From Caldifarciminota bacterium UBA3079 (lineage in GTDB: Bacteria > Hydrothermota > Tepidihabitantia > Tepidihabitantales > Tepidihabitantaceae), in assembly GCA_002366635.1 (NCBI GenBank), contig DFBN01000104.1:1-11484 (forward strand): a stretch of 11,484 nt of DNA. Direction: 5' to 3'. This document shows positions 6,687-11,484 of this stretch, one piece after another. Position 1 is the first letter of the stretch; the number at the start of each line of letters is the position of its first letter. The notes below the pieces were generated by a model. That model was not told the DNA's origin. It searched no databases and worked only from the letters and a program-made list of their open reading frames with translations. The translations under genes were made by a program, and so were the position numbers.

Positions 6687-7946
6687 ATGAAGTTTATTGC
6701 TGACCTGCATCTTCATTCCCGTTTTTCCCGTGCTACCAGCCGCGAAATGGATATACTGATGCTTGCCCGATATGGCAGGAAGAAAGGGATTCAGCTTCTG
6801 GCTACCGGTGACTTCACCCATCCAGAATATCTCAGGTCCCTGAAGGAAAACCTGGAACCGGCTGGTAACGGACTGTTTGTATACGGCGACACTCATTTCA
6901 TGCTCAGCGTTGAAGTGAACAATATTTACAGCTCGGCGGGCCGACTGCGCAGGATTCATAACCTTATTTATGCGCCGGATTTCGAGACCGTAGAGCAGAT
7001 AATCAGATTCCTCGGAAGATACGGTAAACTCGGTGTGGATGGCCGGCCGACATTGAGTATTTCGAGTTATGAAATGCTGGCACGCCTTCTGGAAATCAGC
7101 GAGAGTGCCTTTCTTGTGCCGGCCCATATCTGGACACCCTGGTTTGGCCTTCTGGGGTCGAATTCCGGTTTCGATTCATTGGAAGAATGTTTCAAAGACC
7201 TGAACAAAGAGATTTTTGCGGTTGAGACCGGGCTTTCCAGCGACCCGCCGATGAACTGGCGGCTTTCAGCGCTTGACAGTAAAACACTCGTCTCCAATTC
7301 GGATGCACATTCTCCTGCCCGACTGGGCCGTGAAGCGAATGTATTCAATTGCGAGCTTTCCTATGATGAAATCAGGGAAACCTTGAAGACCAAGGACCGG
7401 AACCGGTTGCTTTATACCATTGAGTTCTTTCCTCAAGAAGGCAAATACCATTATGACGGCCACCGCGCTTGCGGGATTTCCTTCTCGCCGGAGCAGGCGA
7501 TGATGAACGATGATATCTGCCCGGTCTGCGGCCGGAAGCTGACAGTCGGCGTGCTGCACAGGGTTGAGGATTTGGCCGACCGGAAGCCGGAAGAAGTGCC
7601 GAAAGATGTGATTCCTTTTATGCATCTGATTCCATTGAAAGAGATTATCGGTCAGGCAATGGGACAAGGAAGGGATACGGTCGGTGTGCAGAAGGTGTAT
7701 GATGAACTTATCAAGTCTTTAGCGAATGAGTTCAATGTGCTGATTGATGCACCGGTCGATGAGATTGAGCGGTATTCAAATGACCGAATAGCACTGGGGA
7801 TTGACCGGATGCGCAAAGACGAGGTTGATGCTACTCCTGGATATGACGGTGTATTCGGAACGATAAGCGTTGTGCCCGGGTCAAAAAAGAAACAGGCCAA
7901 GCAACCGGGAGAAGCGACCACGGATAAACAACTGGGGTTGTTCTGA
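6687..7946 (+). CDS. Endonuclease Q (PHP-domain DNA repair nuclease) with C-terminal clamp motif
   Basis: EndoQ nicks DNA 5' of deaminated bases (uracil, hypoxanthine, xanthine) and abasic sites, starting repair. The 419-residue protein has the PHP metal site: HLH (8-10), GDFTH (41-45), E76, H91, PAHIW (145-149) and SDAH (205-208). The EndoQ-specific zinc module follows, with DGHRAC (257-262), CPVCG (278-282) and LTVGVLHRVEDLADR (285-299), then FMHLIPL and a C-terminal domain ending VDATPGYDGVFG. The last five residues, QLGLF (415-419), match the bacterial sliding-clamp motif QLxLF after a basic, flexible linker. Start ATG 6687 is set by the promoter. The stop TGA overlaps the ATG of the HIT gene by one base, so this is the first gene of a four-gene unit. 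EndoQ is best known from Thermococcales and some methanogens, with a minority of bacteria. Only the family call relies on memory of conserved blocks, and these are extensive. Confidence 0.88.
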   Translation: MKFIADLHLHSRFSRATSREMDILMLARYGRKKGIQLLATGDFTHPEYLRSLKENLEPAGNGLFVYGDTHFMLSVEVNNIYSSAGRLRRIHNLIYAPDFETVEQIIRFLGRYGKLGVDGRPTLSISSYEMLARLLEISESAFLVPAHIWTPWFGLLGSNSGFDSLEECFKDLNKEIFAVETGLSSDPPMNWRLSALDSKTLVSNSDAHSPARLGREANVFNCELSYDEIRETLKTKDRNRLLYTIEFFPQEGKYHYDGHRACGISFSPEQAMMNDDICPVCGRKLTVGVLHRVEDLADRKPEEVPKDVIPFMHLIPLKEIIGQAMGQGRDTVGVQKVYDELIKSLANEFNVLIDAPVDEIERYSNDRIALGIDRMRKDEVDATPGYDGVFGTISVVPGSKKKQAKQPGEATTDKQLGLF

Positions 7947-8452
7947 TGCTGGGAAGCCTCTGGGCCCCTTGGCGGATGAAATACATCAAATCTGCGCTCG
8001 AGTGTAGTGGCAAAGGCAAACGGGGTTGTTTTCTCTGCCAGCTCCTGCGCTCGAAAGACGATACTCGAAACCTGATACTTTACCGTAGTGATGCAGGTTT
8101 TGTAGTGATGAATCGCTTTCCTTATAACAATGGGCATCTGATGGTTGTTCCGAACCGCCATGTTGCCGATTATGAGAAACTAAAGCAGGAAGAAAGCGCC
8201 TGCCTTCAGCAGTTGGTTCAGCTTTCGCTCAGGGCGCTGCGCCTTGAGATAAAACCCCAGGGTTTCAATGTCGGGATGAACCTGGGCCGGGTTGCAGGGG
8301 CAGGTGCTGCCGGTCATCTCCATATTCATATTGTACCTCGCTGGAACGGGGATGTGAATTATATGCCGGTTCTTGCCGAGACCAAGGTAATAAACGAACA
8401 CCTGGAGGAAACATACCGTCGGCTCAGGCGGCGTTTCATTGGCCGGCGCTGA
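7946..8452 (+). CDS. HIT-family nucleotide hydrolase/phosphorylase, Ap4A-phosphorylase-like
   Basis: A 168-residue histidine-triad protein with the signature HLHIHIVPRW (124-133), H124/H126/H128 being the triad and H126/H128 in the catalytic region. The start LGSLWAPWRMKYI, the zinc pair C28-x2-C31 (GCFLC), FPYNNGHLMVVPNRH (58-72), GFNVGMNLG (106-114) and NYMPVLAETKV (138-148) match the subgroup that includes the mycobacterial Rv2613c diadenosine tetraphosphate phosphorylase. Such enzymes break Ap4A or related dinucleotides in the cytoplasm; phosphorolysis versus hydrolysis cannot be told here. ATG 7946 overlaps the endonuclease Q stop (TGATG), with a weak GGGG about 8 bases upstream, so translation is coupled. 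Full length, nothing missing. Confidence 0.88.
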   Translation: MLGSLWAPWRMKYIKSALECSGKGKRGCFLCQLLRSKDDTRNLILYRSDAGFVVMNRFPYNNGHLMVVPNRHVADYEKLKQEESACLQQLVQLSLRALRLEIKPQGFNVGMNLGRVAGAGAAGHLHIHIVPRWNGDVNYMPVLAETKVINEHLEETYRRLRRRFIGRR

Positions 8453-8459
8453 ATTCAGT

Positions 8460-9155
8460 ATGATAAAAGCGGTGGTGTTTGATGTTGACAACACCTTGGT
8501 GGATTTTTTGAAGATGAAGTATGCGGCCGTGGATGCAGCAATCGAAGCGATGATTGATGCCGGACTCAGTATCAACGCAAATAAGGCACGGGAACGGATT
8601 TTCAGAATTTACGATGAGAAAGGGATTGAATTTCAGCAGGTCTTCGACGAGTTCCTGGCCGGTGTGCTGGACCGTATTGACTATCGGATTCTTGCAAATG
8701 GTATCCTTGCGTATAGACGGGGGCGCGAAGGGGTGCTGGTTGCATATCCACATGTGAACATGGCGCTTATGAAACTGGTGCGGATGGGTTTGAAGCTCGG
8801 GGTAGTTTCAGATGCGCCCAAGCTCCAGGCATGGATGCGGCTTTGTTCTTTAGGGATAGACAATTTCTTCGATGCGGTTGTCACTTTTGATGATACCATG
8901 AAGCGCAAGCCTGCGCCTGAACCTTTCGAGAAGGCACTTGAGATGCTTGAAGTCGAGGCGAAAGAGGCGGTTATGGTTGGAGATTGGGCAGAGCGTGATA
9001 TAACCGGGGCCAAGGAAATCGGAATGTATACGGTTTTTGCCCGATACGGGAACACATTCGGGACCGAACATTCTGGTGCGGATTTAGAGATTAACGATAT
9101 ACTTGAACTTGTGCCGTTCATCGAGCGGCTGAACAGTAAAGCTAAAGAGGGTTAG
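8460..9155 (+). CDS. HAD-superfamily phosphatase (subfamily IA, TIGR02253-like)
   Basis: A 231-residue cytoplasmic HAD hydrolase. Motif I is FDVDNTLVDF, with nucleophile D8 and acid/base D10; motif II is VVSDAP (S117); motif III is MKRKPAPEPF (K150); motif IV is VGDWAERDITGA, with D175 and D180 binding magnesium. The helical cap between motifs I and II gives class C1. The pattern resembles the archaeal/bacterial TIGR02253 group, some of whose members act as small sugar-phosphate or glyceraldehyde-3-phosphate phosphatases; the substrate here is unknown. ATG 8460 lies 7 bases after the HIT stop. An in-frame TTG at 8439 would add seven residues before MIKAVVFD and is less likely. No SD is seen, so coupling to the HIT gene is probable. 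Confidence 0.85.
   Translation: MIKAVVFDVDNTLVDFLKMKYAAVDAAIEAMIDAGLSINANKARERIFRIYDEKGIEFQQVFDEFLAGVLDRIDYRILANGILAYRRGREGVLVAYPHVNMALMKLVRMGLKLGVVSDAPKLQAWMRLCSLGIDNFFDAVVTFDDTMKRKPAPEPFEKALEMLEVEAKEAVMVGDWAERDITGAKEIGMYTVFARYGNTFGTEHSGADLEINDILELVPFIERLNSKAKEG
9146..9151 (+). promoter_or_regulatory. Shine-Dalgarno site of acpS, selecting a TTG start
   Basis: AGAGGG inside the 3' end of the HAD gene lies 5 bases before TTG 9157. It is the only clear SD in the window and supports TTG as the acpS start. It also shows that the host uses anti-SD pairing inside operons even though several first genes lack it. Confidence 0.55.
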
Positions 9156-9156
9156 T

Positions 9157-9528
9157 TTGGCAGTTTCCGGGGTTGGGGTTGACCTTGTCCAGGTAAAAAG
9201 GATAGAAGCGATGTTTAACCGCTTTCCAGACCGCGTCCGCAACCGTATTTTTACTTCTGCTGAGGTCGAGTTCTGCGAGGGTATTGCAGGTAAGTATCTC
9301 TCCTATGCAGGCCGTTTTGCCGCCAAAGAGGCTTTTGCCAAAGCACTGGGCACGGGCTTACGCGGGGTTATTGGCTGGCAAGAGATAGAAATCTGCGACA
9401 ATGAACGGTCAAGGCCGACAATAAAAGTGAAAGGCAGGGCACAGGAATATCTCGGCAAGCGAAAGGTCCACCTGAGCATAACCCACCTGCCAGACTATGC
9501 GGCAGCGGTTGTTGTTATTGAGGATTAA
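9157..9528 (+). CDS. acpS: Holo-[acyl-carrier-protein] synthase
   Basis: AcpS moves the 4'-phosphopantetheine group from CoA to a serine of acyl carrier protein, activating it for fatty acid synthesis. The 123-residue protein has the usual length and both signatures: GVGVDLVQVKRIE (about 5-17, with the magnesium-binding Asp at 9) and YAGRFAAKEAFAKALGTG (about 50-67, with the catalytic Glu in FAAKEA). It ends with VHLSITHLPDYAAAVVV, also typical. It starts one base after the HAD stop at a TTG with a good SD. It closes the endonuclease Q-HIT-HAD-acpS cluster; its link to DNA repair genes is probably only chromosomal. I see no strong terminator between it and topA. Confidence 0.93.
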   Translation: MAVSGVGVDLVQVKRIEAMFNRFPDRVRNRIFTSAEVEFCEGIAGKYLSYAGRFAAKEAFAKALGTGLRGVIGWQEIEICDNERSRPTIKVKGRAQEYLGKRKVHLSITHLPDYAAAVVVIED

Positions 9529-9536
9529 CAAGACAG

Positions 9537-9564
9537 TTGACACCGGAAACTGACTGTTTATTCT
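9537..9564 (+). promoter_or_regulatory. Predicted topA promoter, nearly leaderless
   Basis: TTGACA (9537-9542), 16-base spacer, TATTCT (9559-9564), a 4 of 6 match. Transcription would start around 9571, about 3 bases before ATG 9574. The -35 box lies in a weak inverted repeat, CAGTT (9534-9538) and AACTG (9548-9552). The same TTGACACCGG start of the promoter occurs before endonuclease Q. Confidence 0.5.
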
Positions 9565-9573
9565 TCTGACCTT

Positions 9574-11484
9574 ATGGTAACACGAACGCATCGCGGCCGT
9601 CGGAAAGAACTCCTGATTGTTGAATCCCCAACCAAGGCGCGCACTATTTACCGACTCTTGGGCCAAAGGATGAAAGTGCTTTCTTCAAAAGGACATATTG
9701 CCGACCTGCCAAAATCTAAGCTGGGCGTAGACATCGAACACGGATTCAAACCGAATTATATCCGGATAAGGGGCAAGGGACCGGTGATAAAAGAACTAAA
9801 ACAGGCGGCCAAGGAATCTTCGGTCGTGTATATCGGATCCGACCCTGACCGTGAAGGCGAAGCAATAGCATTTTCAGTGGCAAAAGAAATCGGGGATAGC
9901 AAAGAAGTTAAAAGGGTGCTTTTTTATGAAATTACCCGCCATGGAATCGAACAGGCCTTTGCCAAACCGGGTGAAGTCGATATGAACAAAGTATATTCCC
10001 ACCGGGGTCGAAGGGTGCTCGACCGACTCGTTGGATACCTCATTTCTCCACTGCTCTGGAAAATCGTGAAAAGCGGGTTATCTGCAGGCCGGGTTCAGAC
10101 TGTTGCCCTGAGGGTTATCGTTGAACGGGAACGGGAGATTACGAGTTTCAAACCCGAAGAATACTGGGTTGTCAAGGCGGTGTTTACCAAAGAGGATGGA
10201 ACCGAATTCGAGACCCGACTTGCACGAATCAAGGGCAAGGAAGCGAAGCTTTCGAGTAAGAAAGCGGTTGATTCGGTAAAAAGAAATTGCAAGGCGGCGG
10301 ATTTCAGGGTTGCCGAGGTAAAGAAGAAAACCCGCCTGCGCAAGCCTGCACCACCATTTACTACTGCTACCCTGCAACAGGATGCAGCACAGAGACTCGG
10401 GTTTCCGGCCCGAAAAACGATGCGTCTTGCCCAACAGTTGTTTGAAGGCATAGAGCTGGAAAAGGAAACCGTTGGTCTTATTACTTATCCTCGGACCGAC
10501 TCGGTTCGGGTCGCCGCCGGGTTTATTACCGATACCCGGGAGTTTATTGTCCGAATTATGGAACCTGGTTTCTTGCCGGAGAAGCCGCGCTATTACAAGG
10601 ACAAAAAAAATGCGCAAGGTGCCCACGAAGCTATCAGGCCGACGAGGATAGACCGGACGCCGGAATCAGTAAAGGGGAACCTGAACCGCGAACAGTTCCG
10701 ACTTTATGACTTGATATACCGCCGTTTCCTTGCCAGTCAGATTTCAGATGCCCGCTATTCTGTCATTGAAATAAAGGTTACGGGCGGGGATTATGATTTC
10801 CGTGCGGATGCGGTAAGCTGTGAGTTTCGCGGGTTTGAAAAGGTATACGGTGAGCGGGAAAAGGAAAAGAAACTGCCCGAGCTTGAACAGGACGAGCCGG
10901 TCGGTCTGAAAGATTTCCTGTCCGAACAGAAATTCACCCAGCCCCCGTCCCGCTATACTGAAGCAACTTTGATAAAGCGGCTTGAGACGAACGGCATCGG
11001 CCGGCCCTCGACTTACGCTTCGATAGTTTCCACTCTTTTTGACCGGCACTATGTCGAACGCAAAGAGCGCAAGCTTAAGCCGACAGAACTGGGGATGGTA
11101 GTGAATGATGTCCTGATCCCCAGGTTTGCCAATGTGTTCGAGATCGGTTTTACCAGGGACATGGAACGGCAGCTCGACCTGGTCGAGGAAGGCAAAGAAC
11201 GATGGCAAGAGGTAGTCGGGAAGTTTTACACCCCGTTTGAGCACGACCTGGAACAAGTTAAGGCCAGCGTGGCCGATATCAGGCAGGAATTGCATAAAGA
11301 ACTTGAAGCAAAGTGCCCCATTTGCGGCAAACCTCTGGTTGAACGTTATGGCAGGTATGGCAAATTCATTGCATGTTCCAGGTATCCGGAGTGCAAGTAT
11401 ATAAAGAAGACGAAAGCTGAAGTCCAAGTGCTTGAAGAAAAGTGCCCCATTTGCGGCAAGCCTCTGGTTGAACGTTATGGCAGG
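9574..11484 (+). CDS. topA: DNA topoisomerase I (type IA), 3' end outside window
   Basis: TopA relaxes negative supercoils through a 5'-phosphotyrosine break in one strand. The 637 residues present show the TOPRIM domain with IVESPTKA (E17) and GSDPDREGEA (D90, D92, E94), then SAGRVQTVALR, the catalytic LITYPRTDS with Tyr305, GAHEAIRPT, and PPSRYTEATLIKRLETNGIGRPSTYA. The C-terminus has a zinc ribbon, C581-x2-C584-x16-C601-x5-C607, and a second nearly identical copy starts at C624/C627 where the window ends. Bacterial TopA proteins often carry one to four such ribbons, so at least the second ribbon lies beyond the edge. ATG 9574 is the first start after the promoter, has no SD, and gives a basic leader MVTRTHRGRRKE before the first strand. 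It follows acpS after 45 bases. Confidence 0.95.
   Translation, partial: MVTRTHRGRRKELLIVESPTKARTIYRLLGQRMKVLSSKGHIADLPKSKLGVDIEHGFKPNYIRIRGKGPVIKELKQAAKESSVVYIGSDPDREGEAIAFSVAKEIGDSKEVKRVLFYEITRHGIEQAFAKPGEVDMNKVYSHRGRRVLDRLVGYLISPLLWKIVKSGLSAGRVQTVALRVIVEREREITSFKPEEYWVVKAVFTKEDGTEFETRLARIKGKEAKLSSKKAVDSVKRNCKAADFRVAEVKKKTRLRKPAPPFTTATLQQDAAQRLGFPARKTMRLAQQLFEGIELEKETVGLITYPRTDSVRVAAGFITDTREFIVRIMEPGFLPEKPRYYKDKKNAQGAHEAIRPTRIDRTPESVKGNLNREQFRLYDLIYRRFLASQISDARYSVIEIKVTGGDYDFRADAVSCEFRGFEKVYGEREKEKKLPELEQDEPVGLKDFLSEQKFTQPPSRYTEATLIKRLETNGIGRPSTYASIVSTLFDRHYVERKERKLKPTELGMVVNDVLIPRFANVFEIGFTRDMERQLDLVEEGKERWQEVVGKFYTPFEHDLEQVKASVADIRQELHKELEAKCPICGKPLVERYGRYGKFIACSRYPECKYIKKTKAEVQVLEEKCPICGKPLVERYGR
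11302..11484 (+). repeat. Near-identical tandem zinc-ribbon repeat in topA, period 129 bp
   Basis: Bases 11302-11355 recur at 11431-11484 with 52 of 54 identical (differences: C/A at 11309/11438 and A/G at 11331/11460). The 129-bp offset equals 43 codons, so the frame is kept and both copies encode CPICGKPLVERYGR. Identity at third codon positions indicates a recent duplication or gene conversion, not just conserved protein sequence. The second copy is cut by the window edge, so the number of units is unknown. Confidence 0.9.

Noticed and set aside
6687..9528. The endonuclease Q-HIT-HAD-acpS cluster as a new repair or defence system
   Set aside because: All four are recognisable stand-alone housekeeping-type enzymes; tight packing suggests cotranscription, but nothing in the sequences links their functions.

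Overview
The window is an ordinary-looking stretch of bacterial chromosome with about 50% GC and densely packed genes. It carries no rRNA, tRNA, CRISPR array, integrase or insertion sequence that I can see. The bacterial features are TopA, AcpS, an SSS symporter, sigma-70-type promoters and an outer-membrane-type beta-barrel protein, which points to a diderm. The NadE is divergent, endonuclease Q (better known from archaea) is present, and Shine-Dalgarno (SD) sites are scarce. Together these suggest an uncultured lineage, perhaps FCB-related or WOR-3-like. That placement is inference only.

Layout. On the minus strand (1-2653) two genes overlap by 4 bases: a 645-residue, N-terminally anchored, beta-rich protein of unknown function, followed by a DUF5723-like outer membrane protein that runs off the left edge. 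A divergent promoter region (about 2689-2760) contains a 23-bp near-palindrome. From 2787 everything is on the plus strand: a divergent NAD+ synthetase (NadE family); a COG0392/LPG-synthase-type integral membrane protein with no clear start codon; a 36-residue single-helix membrane peptide one base upstream of an SSS-family sodium:solute symporter; a tight cluster of endonuclease Q, an Ap4A-phosphorylase-like HIT protein, a HAD phosphatase and holo-ACP synthase; and topA, cut by the right edge inside a duplicated zinc-ribbon module.

How the genes fit together. Apparent transcription units are separated by short gaps, and nearly every gap has a perfect TTGACA -35 box. At the 36-residue peptide and at endonuclease Q the start codon lies 5-7 bases after a good -10 hexamer, so these mRNAs should be leaderless. 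At topA the leader would be only about 3 bases. Genes inside the endonuclease Q cluster are coupled by overlap or by SD. The most interesting items are the repeated leaderless-type promoter architecture, the unannotated symporter companion peptide, a C-terminal bacterial sliding-clamp motif on endonuclease Q, the membrane protein whose reading frame extends upstream without a start codon, and the near-identical 129-bp zinc-ribbon duplication in topA. I see no convincing new multi-gene system.
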